DNA of 64,000 nucleotides from Chromatiaceae bacterium (GCA_024235395.1 JACKMK010000004.1:620001-684000); one strand, 5' to 3'. Shown: positions 10,197 through 19,436, counted from the first letter of the stretch. Notes: generated by a model from the sequence alone, not told the origin. Numbers and translations are program-made.

Positions 10197-11381
10197 ATGT
10201 CCGACATGATCCTCCTCGGCACCCGCAAGGGCACCGTCATCTTCGATCGCGTCGATGCGACCTGGCGCCCCCGCCCCATCGCGCACCCGGGCATCCCGGT
10301 CTGCTACGCGACACGTGATCCACGCGACGGCACCCTGTGGGCCTCGCTGGACCATGGTCACTGGGGACCCAAGCTGTCGCGCTCGCGCGACGGCGGTGCT
10401 ACCTGGCAGGACCTGACCTCGGTCCGCTACCCGGAAGGCGCGCGCTACATCGTCAAGTACCTGCCGACACCGGACTTCGATCCGTCGACGCGCGAGGCGG
10501 CGCCCGAGTACGGTGCCGCGACGGTGCTGAAGATCTGGCACATCGCGTTCGGCGGCGCCGGGCAGCCGGGCCGGCTGTACGCGGGCACGATCCCGGGCGG
10601 GCTCTTCGTCAGCGACGACGGCGGCGACACCTGGGAACTCAACCGTCCGCTGTGGAACCACGACAGCCGCGGCGGCGATCTGTTCGCCGGCGACGCGACC
10701 AGCGAGAACCGCTGGGGCGGGACACCGGCGAGTATCGACTACGGCGTGTTCGAACCCGGCATCCATTCGATCGTGGTGGATCCGCGCGACCCCGATCACC
10801 TGCTGGTCGCGGTCTCGTCGGCCGGGGTGCTCAAATCCACCGACGGCGGCACAACCTGGGAAGGTCGTAACCGCGGCATGCTGATGGACTACCTGCCGAA
10901 CCCCGAGGCCGAGTGGGGCCACGATCCGCATTTCGTCACCGCCTGCCCCGGGGAACCGGACCATCTCTGGCAGCAGAACCACTGCGGCGTGTTCTACAGC
11001 GACGACGGCGCGCAGCACTGGCGCAAGGTCAGCCTGCTCGATGCCGGCGTGCATTTCGGCTTCCCGATCGCGGTCGACGCGCAGGACGGGCGTACCGCCT
11101 GGGTCGCGCCGGCGCGCGCGGACACCGAACGCATGGCGATCGACGGCGGCCTGTCGGTCGCACGGACCACCGACGGCGGACAGTCCTGGCAATCGTTCCG
11201 CACCGGTCTACCGCAGGACAACGCCTACGACATCGTGCTGCGGCACGGCCTCGATATCGCCGGCGACCGGCTGTGTTTCGGCAGCACCACCGGCAATGTC
11301 TACCTGTCGGAAGACCGTGGCGAGACCTGGCAGTGCCTCGGCAACAACCTGCCGCCGGTGTACTCGGTGCGCTTCGGCTGA
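10197..11381 (+). CDS. BNR/Asp-box beta-propeller protein (sialidase/sortilin-like fold)
   Basis: 394 residues, no signal peptide, so probably cytoplasmic. Six Asp-box-like motifs are spaced through the protein: SRDGGATW, SDDGGDTW, STDGGTTW, SDDGAQHW, TTDGGQSW, SEDRGETW. That is one per propeller blade. Databases often label such proteins exo-alpha-sialidase, but I do not see the arginine triad and nucleophile arrangement of true sialidases, so a scaffold or binding propeller is likelier. Its stop is 5 bp before the MoaD/ThiS-like gene, indicating co-expression. Confidence 0.85.
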   Translation: MSDMILLGTRKGTVIFDRVDATWRPRPIAHPGIPVCYATRDPRDGTLWASLDHGHWGPKLSRSRDGGATWQDLTSVRYPEGARYIVKYLPTPDFDPSTREAAPEYGAATVLKIWHIAFGGAGQPGRLYAGTIPGGLFVSDDGGDTWELNRPLWNHDSRGGDLFAGDATSENRWGGTPASIDYGVFEPGIHSIVVDPRDPDHLLVAVSSAGVLKSTDGGTTWEGRNRGMLMDYLPNPEAEWGHDPHFVTACPGEPDHLWQQNHCGVFYSDDGAQHWRKVSLLDAGVHFGFPIAVDAQDGRTAWVAPARADTERMAIDGGLSVARTTDGGQSWQSFRTGLPQDNAYDIVLRHGLDIAGDRLCFGSTTGNVYLSEDRGETWQCLGNNLPPVYSVRFG

Positions 11382-11386
11382 ACACG

Positions 11387-11665
11387 ATGCCGACCGTTCG
11401 CATGACACAGCACCTGTATCGCTTTTTTCCGCAGCTGAAGGACCGGCAGATCTCGGTGCCGGCCGGCTCGGCCGCCGAGATCCTGCAGGCGGTGAACGCG
11501 CTCGCCCCGGGGTTCAGCGACTACGTGCTCGACGAGCACGGCGCACTGCGCCGGCATGTCAATCTGTGCATCGGCGACACCCTGGTGGTCGACCGCAAGA
11601 CCCTCGCCGACCGCGTCGCCGACGACGAGACGCTGTACATCTTCCAGGCACTGACCGGGGGCTAG
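11387..11665 (+). CDS. MoaD/ThiS-like ubiquitin-fold protein ending in Gly-Gly
   Basis: 92 residues from ATG 11387. The beta-grasp pattern runs from PTVRMTQHLYRFFP through a central helix (SAAEILQAVNALAPGF) to the conserved LRRHVNLCIGDTLV and LADRVADDETLYIFQALTGG. The terminal GG is the feature adenylated by E1-like enzymes in the family, giving a thiocarboxylate sulfur donor or a protein conjugate. No moaE, thiF or moeB homologue is adjacent; its only tight partner is the propeller 5 bp upstream. A general role in molybdopterin synthesis is therefore not supported by context. Confidence 0.85.
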   Translation: MPTVRMTQHLYRFFPQLKDRQISVPAGSAAEILQAVNALAPGFSDYVLDEHGALRRHVNLCIGDTLVVDRKTLADRVADDETLYIFQALTGG

Positions 11666-11689
11666 GGTCGCCCTTCTAAGGCACGGCGA

Positions 11690-13036
11690 TCAGTCGCCCG
11701 CGTCCCTCAGCTGCAACGGCCGGCCGACGTTTAGCCGGAACCGCCCTCGTCCGGTCTTTTCGATCGACACATAGGTGCGGCGTTCGGCGAGACGACGCTG
11801 CAACAGGATCAGGCGCGCATCGAGGTTGTCGGTGATGTCCGGCAGTCCCAGCGAGCTGTCGAGGCGCAGCTCGCGGTTGGTGAATTCGGTACGGCCGGCC
11901 TGGACGTATTCGCCGACGAGCTTCCAGAAGATCGCACCGGCGACGCCCTTGATCAGGTAGTCGTTGTCGATGAACACACTGTGATCGGCACCGAAATGGC
12001 GGATCAGCCCCGGCCTGCCCGGCGGCGGCGATGCCGTCTTCGGGGCTGGCGGCGTCTCGACCGGCAGGGACTCCGCGCTGCGCGACAACAGCTCCATCGC
12101 GAGCGCCGCATGGCTGGCCAGCACGACCAGCGCGTCTTCGTCCTCGTAGGTGAAGCGTTGTTCTTCGCGGCTCTCGACATACAGCACCCCGAGCAGGCGC
12201 TCGCCCAGCAGCAGGGGCACGGCCAGCTGGCTGCCCGCGTCGGGCAGCCCGGGGAACGGGATCGCGGTCTCCAGCGCATCGTCCTCGGCGCTGGCGGCGA
12301 AGTGTTCGCGGGTGGCCTGGCTGTAGCGGTATTCCTGTACCGCGTGACCGATGCGGATCGGCGTGTGCGCCAGCGCCGCGACGCCGACGATGCCCTCGCC
12401 GACCCGCAACTCCGAGCCGACACCGGATTCGGCATAGCCGCGGCTCGCGACCGTGTACAGCCGCCGGCCGTCGGGGTCGGGCAACAGCAGCATCACCTGC
12501 GCTATGCCCCAGTGATCCCGGATACCGTCGAGCAACACCTCCAGCAACCGCGACAGGTCGTGACAGACCGCGCAGGCGTCCACGCAGGCCCGCAGACCGG
12601 CAAGCAGGTCGTGGTCGGTCGACGCCGCTGCCGGCGCCTCGCCCGGCACGGCGTTCACCGCCAGCACCTCGTAGACATCCGACCCCAGCAGCCGGAACAC
12701 CTTGCTCATGCCGGAGTGCGAGGCGATCGCGGCCAGCCGGGCCTTCATGTACTCGAACAGCGGGCCCTCGGTCTCGGTGCGCTGGTAGCGCAGGCTGAGC
12801 CAGTAGTGCGCCGCGGTCAGCGGGTCGACGACCTCGACCGTCGCGCGGGGGTTGTGCAGGATGTTCTGCCGGGTCTTGTTGAAGAACTGGTACGACAGCG
12901 CGACATGCGTGTCGTCGACGAACTGCACGTGCGACAGCTTCGCCACGTTGGGCAGGCCGTCGGCGCCGCAGGTGGCGATCGAGGCCGGTACCGCCCCTTC
13001 GAAGCAGCGGCGTATCGAGCGCAACGCCGGACTCAT
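11690..13036 (-). CDS. PNPOx-like / GAF fusion protein
   Basis: 448 residues, soluble. Residues about 1-125 are a split-barrel flavin/pyridoxamine-phosphate-oxidase-like domain (CFEGAVPASIATCGADGLPN, then KTRQNILHNPRATVEV). Residues about 170-320 are a GAF domain (ending GVLYVESREEQRFTYEDEDA). About 345-448 is a C-terminal domain (DYLIKGVAGAIFWKLV...) that looks like a compact winged-helix module. Cysteines in ACVDACAVCHDLSRLL at the GAF start could bind metal or haem. Its ATG overlaps the stop of the upstream PNPOx-like gene by four bases, so they form one operon. Probably a redox or small-molecule sensor; the ligand is unknown. Confidence 0.75.
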   Translation of the reverse strand: MSPALRSIRRCFEGAVPASIATCGADGLPNVAKLSHVQFVDDTHVALSYQFFNKTRQNILHNPRATVEVVDPLTAAHYWLSLRYQRTETEGPLFEYMKARLAAIASHSGMSKVFRLLGSDVYEVLAVNAVPGEAPAAASTDHDLLAGLRACVDACAVCHDLSRLLEVLLDGIRDHWGIAQVMLLLPDPDGRRLYTVASRGYAESGVGSELRVGEGIVGVAALAHTPIRIGHAVQEYRYSQATREHFAASAEDDALETAIPFPGLPDAGSQLAVPLLLGERLLGVLYVESREEQRFTYEDEDALVVLASHAALAMELLSRSAESLPVETPPAPKTASPPPGRPGLIRHFGADHSVFIDNDYLIKGVAGAIFWKLVGEYVQAGRTEFTNRELRLDSSLGLPDITDNLDARLILLQRRLAERRTYVSIEKTGRGRFRLNVGRPLQLRDAGD

Positions 13037-13536
13037 GATGGCGGCTGCAGACGTCGGCCGGCCTGGGGTCCGGGTGTCTGCTCGAAGACCGCCGCCGGCG
13101 TGAACACGGCCGCGACGGCCTCGTCCGCGCCGGGTGCCATCATCGCGTGGCTGAACGCGTCGGAATAACCCAGCGAAACGAGTTCCGCGCTGAAGGCCTC
13201 GCCGGCCCGCCGCATGATGTCGCGATCGCCGGGTGCCAGTTCATCGAGGCGGACACGCGTGGCCTTGAGCTGCAGCGTCTCGTGCGTCTGCGGCCGGCTG
13301 AACACCGCGGCCACCGGCGAACCCCGCGCCAGGTCGCGCAACAAAGGTGCCGCACGTCGCTTCGGCAGGAACACCACGACGTCGCAGCGGTCCGGCGAGA
13401 CACGGCAACCGAAGGCGCGCGACAGCGAAGGCACACCGTTGCCGTCGTGCGATGCCAGGGCGATCGACACGGGACCACAGAGAAACGCCGCCTGGGTCGC
13501 GTTCAGCAGCGGACACGGCGTCTTGGTACGGGACAT
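13033..13536 (-). CDS. Pyridoxamine 5'-phosphate oxidase-like (split barrel) protein
   Basis: 167 residues from ATG 13536; a GTG at 13608 would add 24. The region FLCGPVSIALASHDGNGVPS matches the first strands of FMN-binding split-barrel proteins, followed by RAAPLLRDLARGSPVAAVFS. Similar small proteins bind FMN, F420 or haem. Overlaps the next gene by ATGA, so translation is coupled to the PNPOx-GAF protein, which repeats the same fold at its N-terminus. Function unknown. Confidence 0.65.
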   Translation of the reverse strand: MSRTKTPCPLLNATQAAFLCGPVSIALASHDGNGVPSLSRAFGCRVSPDRCDVVVFLPKRRAAPLLRDLARGSPVAAVFSRPQTHETLQLKATRVRLDELAPGDRDIMRRAGEAFSAELVSLGYSDAFSHAMMAPGADEAVAAVFTPAAVFEQTPGPQAGRRLQPPS

Positions 13537-13722
13537 GGCGGTCGCATCACCCCTGGACAGGTGCGCCAGAACGGCCGTCTGGGATCGGGACGGCGCCGGC
13601 ACGGGCACCGTTTAGCGAATATTTAGCATTTCCATAGCGAAGAGTTAACAGCGGCGTTTCGGGCGCCCGCCTAGGCTAGTGCCCAGGCATCCACACCCCG
13701 TCAGAACAGGAGACCCTTCGCG

Positions 13723-14232
13723 ATGAAAACCGCTGCACTCACGCTCACCCTTTCCGCCCTGTTGTCGGCCGGCGCGCTGTCGGCCCAGCCCGGGCGCAGC
13801 GACGACACCGGCGTCGTCGAGCACGGCCGCTACCTGGCCCAGGTCAGTGGTTGCAACGACTGCCATACGCCGGGATACATGCAGACCGAGGGGCAGGTGC
13901 CCGCAGAGCAGTGGCTGACCGGCAGCGCCGTCGGTTTCCAGGGCCCCTGGGGCACCAGTTACCCGGCGAACCTGCGCCTGTACATGGACAGCATCAGCGA
14001 GGCGCAATGGCTGGTGCGCGCACGCCAGCCGATGCGCGCGCCGATGCCCTGGTTCAACCTGCGGGCGATGTCCGACGGCGACCTGGTCGCGCTGTACCGT
14101 TACGTGCGCTCACTCGGCCCCGCCGGCGAACCGGCGCCGATCGCGCTGGAGCCGGGCCGGACGCCGACAACGCCCTACATCGACTTCGTGCCCAAAAACC
14201 TGCCCCAGGCCGCGCTGCACGCGAGCCGGTAA
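13723..14232 (+). CDS. Periplasmic monohaem cytochrome c
   Basis: 169 residues. A cleavable signal peptide (MKTAALTLTLSALLSAGALSA) precedes a class-I-like cytochrome c domain whose haem site is CNDCH (about residues 45-49). Candidate methionine ligands lie in PMRAPMPWFNLRAMS. The fold resembles the haem domains attached to periplasmic alcohol/aldehyde dehydrogenases. AGGAGACCC lies upstream of the ATG. It stands alone, with no partner dehydrogenase beside it, so it is probably an electron shuttle. Confidence 0.85.
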   Translation: MKTAALTLTLSALLSAGALSAQPGRSDDTGVVEHGRYLAQVSGCNDCHTPGYMQTEGQVPAEQWLTGSAVGFQGPWGTSYPANLRLYMDSISEAQWLVRARQPMRAPMPWFNLRAMSDGDLVALYRYVRSLGPAGEPAPIALEPGRTPTTPYIDFVPKNLPQAALHASR

Positions 14233-14496
14233 CGCGGACGAATCTACGAGCCCATCCGAACCCTGCCGCAGGCCCGGTCCAAAGCCGGGATTGCGGTCGT
14301 CTGCGCGTCGCGAGACCTCAAGGTATCCCTGGATCACGCCGGACCCGGACGTTGTCTGACCCGGAACGCCGTGTCCGTCCGTTGGTTTCTCACGCGGTCG
14401 AAAACCTCGTTCGCTGCCGTCTCAGCGTGTAAGGTCACGCTTCCGATCGATATCGGCATGCAGACAATCCGATCCCATGTGCGACAAGGCAAACGA

Positions 14497-15381
14497 ATGA
14501 CAAACCGCTTCTACATGGTCGACGTGTTCGCGGAACACGCCTATGCCGGCAACCAGCTGGCGGTCGTGGTCTGCGACACGCCGTTGGCCGACGACACCTT
14601 GCAGCTGATCGCCGCGGACATGAACTTCTCCGAGACGACCTTCGTCGAACCGGATGCCGAGGCCGATGGCGGCTACCGGGTGCGCATCTTCACCCCGGCG
14701 CGCGAGATCGACTTCGCCGGTCATCCGATCCTCGGCACCGCCTGGGTGATCCGCCGTTACCTCGCCGACACCCTGGCCGCGCAGATTCAGCTTAATCTCG
14801 CCAAGGCGCGCATCGGCGTGCGCTTCGAGACCGACGCCGATGGCGAGGAGATTGTCTGGTTCCGCGCCCCGCCGATGACACTCGGGAAAACGGCGCCGGC
14901 GGACGCGGTCGCCGCGGCGCTCGGGCTGTCGCCGGACGACATCGACACGACGACGCCGGTGCAGGTCGTATCGGCAGGGACCGCGGCGGTGATGGTGCCG
15001 CTGCGCAGCCAGGCGGCGCTGCGCCGCAGCCGGCTCCACCTGGATCGCTACGCGACACTGGCGGCAGACGGCTTCCCGCCGCTGCTGTACCAATACACAC
15101 GCGAGACGAACTCACCGGCGAACGACCTGTGCGTGCGCTTCTTCTTCGAGGCACACGGGGTGCGCGAGGACCCGGCGACCGGCAACGGCGCGGCCTTCCT
15201 CGGCGCCTACCTGCTGGCGCACGCGGTGCCGCCGGGCGACATGCTGACGCTGCGCATCGAGCAGGGCCATGCCTTGCGCCGGCCATCGCTGATCCGGCTG
15301 CGCGCGCAGCGACGCGACGATGAACAGGACGTGCAGGTCGGCGGCCGCGTGGTGCCGATCGTGCAGGGTGCGTTGCTGTAA
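14497..15381 (+). CDS. PhzF-family isomerase/epimerase
   Basis: 294 residues from ATG 14497. Family signatures: NFSETTFV (the catalytic glutamate region), REIDFAGHPILGTAWV, and the second-half DPATGNGAAFLGAYL. Members rearrange small dienes (phenazine pathway) or act as promiscuous isomerases in the cytoplasm. No phenazine genes are nearby, so the substrate is unknown. The frame is open from 14371, but the upstream part has no conservation pattern. Codon use matches the core genome. Confidence 0.88.
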   Translation: MTNRFYMVDVFAEHAYAGNQLAVVVCDTPLADDTLQLIAADMNFSETTFVEPDAEADGGYRVRIFTPAREIDFAGHPILGTAWVIRRYLADTLAAQIQLNLAKARIGVRFETDADGEEIVWFRAPPMTLGKTAPADAVAAALGLSPDDIDTTTPVQVVSAGTAAVMVPLRSQAALRRSRLHLDRYATLAADGFPPLLYQYTRETNSPANDLCVRFFFEAHGVREDPATGNGAAFLGAYLLAHAVPPGDMLTLRIEQGHALRRPSLIRLRAQRRDDEQDVQVGGRVVPIVQGALL

Positions 15382-15414
15382 ATCGAGCCGGCGAGACGCG
15401 CGCCTGCCCTGCGC

Positions 15415-16221
15415 CTAACCGCTGAGCTGAAACGCGATCGGCACCGATATGCTCCAGCGCTCCCGGCCCAGGGTCTGCGGGATCGGACGCACCGGTGACG
15501 CCTTCTGCAGCGTCTTGATCGCCGCGTCGTCGAGCCGCTCGAACCCCGACGAATCGAGTACCAGCAGATCGGTCAGGCGCCCGTCTCTCTCGACCACGAA
15601 GCTGACCACCACGGTGCCCTGCTCCTGGCGTCGGCGCGACTGGCGCGGGTAGAACTTGCTGCGATCGATCTGCGCCGCGAGCGCCGCGAGGTAGGCCTGC
15701 TGCAGTGCCTCGGCACCGGGATCGGGCGTCGGCGGCGCCGGGTCGACGATCGGCGCACGGGGGACATCGGTGGCGACCGCCTGGGCGCTGTGCGCCGGGG
15801 CTGTCTCGATGGATTCATGCACCACCTCGGCGGGCCTGTGCTCGACCGGCGGCCTGACGGCCTTGCGGGTCACCGGACGCGGGCGCGGCTCAGGTGCTTG
15901 CCGCACCACGGGCTCAGGCTCGGCCGGCGGCGGAGGCGGCTCGCTGACCAGCGCCGGTTCGACCGGCTCGGGTGTCGGCGGCACCGGCGGTTCGACGACC
16001 GGGTCGACGATGGAATCGACTTCAGGCTCGGCCGCGGTCTCGACCACGGCCTCTTCGACGACGGCCGGCGGCGGTGCGCTGAACATCGCGAGATTCAACG
16101 CGAGCCGGGTCTCGCCCTCGACCATCGACGAGGGCGCCTGATCCGGCAGGTTCAACGCCAGCACGATCGCGGCGTGCAGCACGCCCGACAGCAGGAAACC
16201 GATGCGCAGCGGCGTGCTCAT
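15415..16221 (-). CDS. tonB: TonB energy transducer
   Basis: 268 residues. One N-terminal inner-membrane helix (RIGFLLSGVLHAAIVLALN) precedes a long Pro/Glu/Val-rich periplasmic spacer (about residues 50-150). The C-terminal TonB domain (YPRQSRRRQEQGTVVVSFVV, then SSGFERLDDAAIKTLQKA) is the part that contacts TonB boxes. ATG 16221 overlaps the exbD stop. Last gene of the receptor-exbB-exbD-tonB unit, so it is probably dedicated to that receptor. Confidence 0.9.
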   Translation of the reverse strand: MSTPLRIGFLLSGVLHAAIVLALNLPDQAPSSMVEGETRLALNLAMFSAPPPAVVEEAVVETAAEPEVDSIVDPVVEPPVPPTPEPVEPALVSEPPPPPAEPEPVVRQAPEPRPRPVTRKAVRPPVEHRPAEVVHESIETAPAHSAQAVATDVPRAPIVDPAPPTPDPGAEALQQAYLAALAAQIDRSKFYPRQSRRRQEQGTVVVSFVVERDGRLTDLLVLDSSGFERLDDAAIKTLQKASPVRPIPQTLGRERWSISVPIAFQLSG

Positions 16222-16601
16222 CCGCCCCCCGACTGGCGGGTCACGATCGACACGTCGTTCAGGCCGCGCGCCTTGAGCAGATCGATCACGCGCACGAAGT
16301 GCCGAAACGCCGCGCCGGCATCGACGCGCAGCAGCAAGGTGGTGTGGGTATCGAGTTGCGCGATGCGCTGCGCCAGCGCGGCGTCGTCGACCGCCTCGTC
16401 GGCGAAGAACACCGCGCCGTCGTCGGACACGGTGATCTCGACCGGTTGTGTGACCGGCAGTTGATCGGCCGATGCGGCATCCGGCAGCGCGACCGGGATC
16501 TTGCCCTGCGCGACGAAGGTCGCGGTGGTCAGCACGACCGCGAGCAGCACCAGCATCACGTCGATGAACGGGATCACGTTCATGGTCGAGATCGGTCTCA
16601 T
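16218..16601 (-). CDS. exbD: ExbD proton-channel subunit
   Basis: 127 residues. The single membrane helix contains the essential aspartate (NVIPFIDVMLVLLAVVL), followed by the periplasmic ExbD domain (VEITVSDDGAVFFADE). Works with ExbB to couple proton flow to TonB. It overlaps both neighbours by 4 bp (ATGA). Confidence 0.93.
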   Translation of the reverse strand: MRPISTMNVIPFIDVMLVLLAVVLTTATFVAQGKIPVALPDAASADQLPVTQPVEITVSDDGAVFFADEAVDDAALAQRIAQLDTHTTLLLRVDAGAAFRHFVRVIDLLKARGLNDVSIVTRQSGGG

Positions 16602-17062
16602 GCACGCCCCCGGAGTCCGGCCCAGCGCGCGGTCAGTACATCGACGCGCCGCACCAGGCCGTTGTAGATCAGCGTGGCCGGGATCGCGACCAGCAGGCCC
16701 GCCGCGGTCGCCTTCAGCGCCAGCGCCAGGCCCAGCATCACCGCCGCGGCCGACAGGTTGTCGCCCTGCGCGAGATCGTGGAAGGTGATCAAGATCCCGA
16801 GCACGGTCCCCAGCAGGCCGATGTATGGCGCGTTGCTCGCGATCGATGCGATCAGCGTGAGGTGACGCGTCAGCGCCACGTCGAGATTGGGCCGGTCGGC
16901 GAAGTCATCGACCTCGACCCTGGCATAGAACAGCAGGCGCTCGATGGCGTACGCGAACATCAGGAAACTCATCAGGCCGAGCACGCCGAACACCGCCACG
17001 TCGAGATAGTCGCGCAGCAGCGTGATCAGCGCCGCCTGTTCGAACCAGCTGGTCTCCGTCAT
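16598..17062 (-). CDS. exbB: ExbB proton-channel subunit
   Basis: 154 residues, a short ExbB of the MotA/TolQ/ExbB family. One N-terminal helix (YLDVAVFGVLGLMSFLMFAY) is followed by the characteristic paired helices with IGLLGTVLGILITFHDLAQG and LALALKATAAGLLVAIPATL. Begins 97 bp after the receptor stop, with a hairpin between. Confidence 0.93.
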   Translation of the reverse strand: MTETSWFEQAALITLLRDYLDVAVFGVLGLMSFLMFAYAIERLLFYARVEVDDFADRPNLDVALTRHLTLIASIASNAPYIGLLGTVLGILITFHDLAQGDNLSAAAVMLGLALALKATAAGLLVAIPATLIYNGLVRRVDVLTARWAGLRGRA

Positions 17063-17122
17063 CAGTCGTCATCCATCCAGCAGCTGTCGGACGGGGCGCG
17101 CCCGGGTGGGCGCACCCCTCGA

Positions 17123-17141
17123 TGCCGGCGCAGAGCCGGCG
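17123..17141 (-). promoter_or_regulatory. Hairpin between receptor and exbB
   Basis: GCCGGC at 17124-17129 and 17135-17140 forms a 6-bp GC stem with a 5-nt loop. No T-run follows, so it is more likely an RNA-processing or partial attenuation hairpin adjusting exbB-exbD-tonB expression relative to the receptor than a terminator. Confidence 0.35.
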
Positions 17142-17159
17142 ATACATGGCAGACCGGGT

Positions 17160-19436
17160 TCAGAAGGTCACGGTCACCCCGGCATACACGGAACGTCCCA
17201 TGCCCGGGACCGCCACGCCCCACTCGATGCCGTTGAGCGACATCGTCGAGCCCTGCCCGGTATAGGCGCCGCCGGTCGGCAGATAGTAGAACTTGTCGAA
17301 CAGGTTCTCCACACCGAGATCCAGGCGCACGTTCTTCCATGCATGGCTCGCGCGCAGGTTGACCAGGCCGTAACCGGCGGTCTGGATCTCGTTGCGCACG
17401 TCCGACCCGTCATCCTTCGAATCGACCAGCACCCACTCGACCGCGTTGTCCCAACCGTTGTACTGATGGGTCAACGTGAAGCGGCCGTTGAGCGGCATGA
17501 TGTTGTAGAGCTCGTCGTCGGTGTCGCGGTTCTCGCCGTCGGTGTAACTGACCACCGCCTCGAAGCCCCATGCCCCCCAGGCATTGCGACCGAGCGCCAT
17601 ATGGCCGGACAGGTCGATACCGTACAGGCGCGCCGACTGGTTCTCGTAACGCAGGATATTGAACTGGTCCGGCTGCCACATCGCCGGGTTCAACGCGACC
17701 GCGTCGATATAGTCGTCGACCCGCGTGTAGTACGGCGTCAGCTGCATGCCCCAGCGCCTGTCGCTCGCATGCCAGTCGAGCGTGACCGACGCGGTATAGG
17801 CCTTCTCCGGCTCCAGGTCGATGTTCCCGACATAACCGTTACCGTCGCCGACCGTGTTGTTCATCTCCGCCGGCATGCCCCAGGTCGACCAGGTGTAACG
17901 CTCGTAGAGGTTCGGTGAACGCACCTTGCGCGCGACGCCGAACTCCATGTCGAGGTTCTCGTCGTGCGTGTAGCGCGCCAGGGCCGTGAGGTCGACGTTG
18001 TCGTCGGTGCGTTCGTGATCTAGGGCGTTGAACGCCGCGGCATCGGCGACCTGGTTACCGGGCGCGTTGTCCGCGCTGCTGTAGCCATGCACGTCGCCCG
18101 CATCGGACGTGACGCGCTCGTAGCGGACGCCGAGCAGCGACAGCCACTGTGCGTTCCACCGGGTCTCCCACTCGGTGAACAGCGCCGCACGGTCACGCTT
18201 GCCGTCGTTGATGTTCAGGAAGGTGTCGGGCCACATGCCGCCACCGGACGCCGGCCAGTAGTCGTCGAGCCGGTAGCGCTGGTATTCGCCGCCGACCCGC
18301 AGCACGTCGGCGTCGGACAGGTCGATGTCCGCCTTGACCGTCGCGCCGGTCGTCGTGCTCTCGGCGTACATCGGCATGCCCTCGGCGCAGGTCATGAAAC
18401 CGATCGGCGAACACGGCGTGCCGACCTCGGGTGCCGCCGGCGGCTGCGACAAGCCGCCGTACCAGAAGCGCTTGTCCGGACCGAAGTCCATGAAGTGTTC
18501 GACGCGCTCGTGGTAGAGCCGCGTCTCGAGGTCACCCCAGTCGAAGCCGCGCTGCCAGGAAAGATTCGCGCGTTTCTGCTCGTTGTCGAGCATGTCCATG
18601 CGCTGGTTCGGGTACAGCTGCTCGGGGACCTTCTGGAAACCCAGTTCGAGCTCGAACAGGTCCGCGGCGGTCTTGGCCGCGAGGCCGATCGTGTGGCTCT
18701 GGATCTCGTACGCGGTCGAGCCGACCTCGTCGAGCGGCAGGCTGTGACCGACGCGCCCGGTCGACTTGGAGGTCTTGAAGTCGTCGCCCGCGGTGTAGTT
18801 GTCGGCCTTACTCCAGGCGCCGTTGTACTGGATGCTGAACGCCTCGGTGGCGAAGGTTGCCGAGGCATTCGCACCGTGTGCATCGTTGTTGCTGCGGTAG
18901 AAGGCACCGAGTTCGCCTTCGGTGAGCGGTGCCTCGCCCGGCGCGGCGAACACCGGCGCGAGCGTCTCGGCGACGATGGTGCCGCCGATGCTGTCGCCGC
19001 CGACGCTGACCGGGGCGATCCCGGCGAACACCTGCAGCGCACCGACGTTGCTCGGGTCGACGTACGACAGCGGCGGGTTCATGTGGTTCGGGCAGGTCGA
19101 GATCAGGTCCATGCCGTCGAGCTTGATGCGCAGGCGGTCGTCGGCGAGGCCGTGGATCGACGGCAGGCTGGAGGCACCGCCGGCGGCGTTCATGCTGACG
19201 CCCGGTACGTCGCGCAACAGTGTTGCGGTGTCGTTGGTCGCCGGACGCAGGCGCTGCACGGTCGCATTGTCGACCGGCGACGCGTTCAGCGGGACGTCCT
19301 GCTGCATCTCGGCCTCGACCGTGACCGGGGCCAGCACGGTGTCCTGTGCGATGACCGGCGGCACCAGCATCGCCAGCGAGATGGCCAGCGACAGACGGCT
19401 CGGCCGGAATGAAACGGGTCGATTGAAAGCGTTCAT
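17160..19436 (-). CDS. TonB-dependent outer-membrane receptor
   Basis: 758 residues from ATG 19436, with a signal peptide ending near PPVIAQ. The plug domain (about 40-170) contains STCPNHMNPPLSYVDPSNVG, a Cys/His/Met-rich motif suited to soft-metal handling, and SIHGLADDRLRIKLDGMD. A 22-strand-type barrel ends with the required aromatic residue (GVTVTF). The neighbours are a private exbB-exbD-tonB set and a DUF2946-like protein, which in other genomes accompanies copper-linked loci. I infer metal, perhaps copper-complex, uptake; the substrate is not proven by sequence. An alternative start at 19532 adds only non-signal residues. Confidence 0.88.
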   Translation of the reverse strand: MNAFNRPVSFRPSRLSLAISLAMLVPPVIAQDTVLAPVTVEAEMQQDVPLNASPVDNATVQRLRPATNDTATLLRDVPGVSMNAAGGASSLPSIHGLADDRLRIKLDGMDLISTCPNHMNPPLSYVDPSNVGALQVFAGIAPVSVGGDSIGGTIVAETLAPVFAAPGEAPLTEGELGAFYRSNNDAHGANASATFATEAFSIQYNGAWSKADNYTAGDDFKTSKSTGRVGHSLPLDEVGSTAYEIQSHTIGLAAKTAADLFELELGFQKVPEQLYPNQRMDMLDNEQKRANLSWQRGFDWGDLETRLYHERVEHFMDFGPDKRFWYGGLSQPPAAPEVGTPCSPIGFMTCAEGMPMYAESTTTGATVKADIDLSDADVLRVGGEYQRYRLDDYWPASGGGMWPDTFLNINDGKRDRAALFTEWETRWNAQWLSLLGVRYERVTSDAGDVHGYSSADNAPGNQVADAAAFNALDHERTDDNVDLTALARYTHDENLDMEFGVARKVRSPNLYERYTWSTWGMPAEMNNTVGDGNGYVGNIDLEPEKAYTASVTLDWHASDRRWGMQLTPYYTRVDDYIDAVALNPAMWQPDQFNILRYENQSARLYGIDLSGHMALGRNAWGAWGFEAVVSYTDGENRDTDDELYNIMPLNGRFTLTHQYNGWDNAVEWVLVDSKDDGSDVRNEIQTAGYGLVNLRASHAWKNVRLDLGVENLFDKFYYLPTGGAYTGQGSTMSLNGIEWGVAVPGMGRSVYAGVTVTF

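Noticed and set aside
10197..11381. True exo-alpha-sialidase
   Set aside because: Asp boxes are present but the catalytic arginine triad and Tyr/Glu nucleophile pair are not recognisable.
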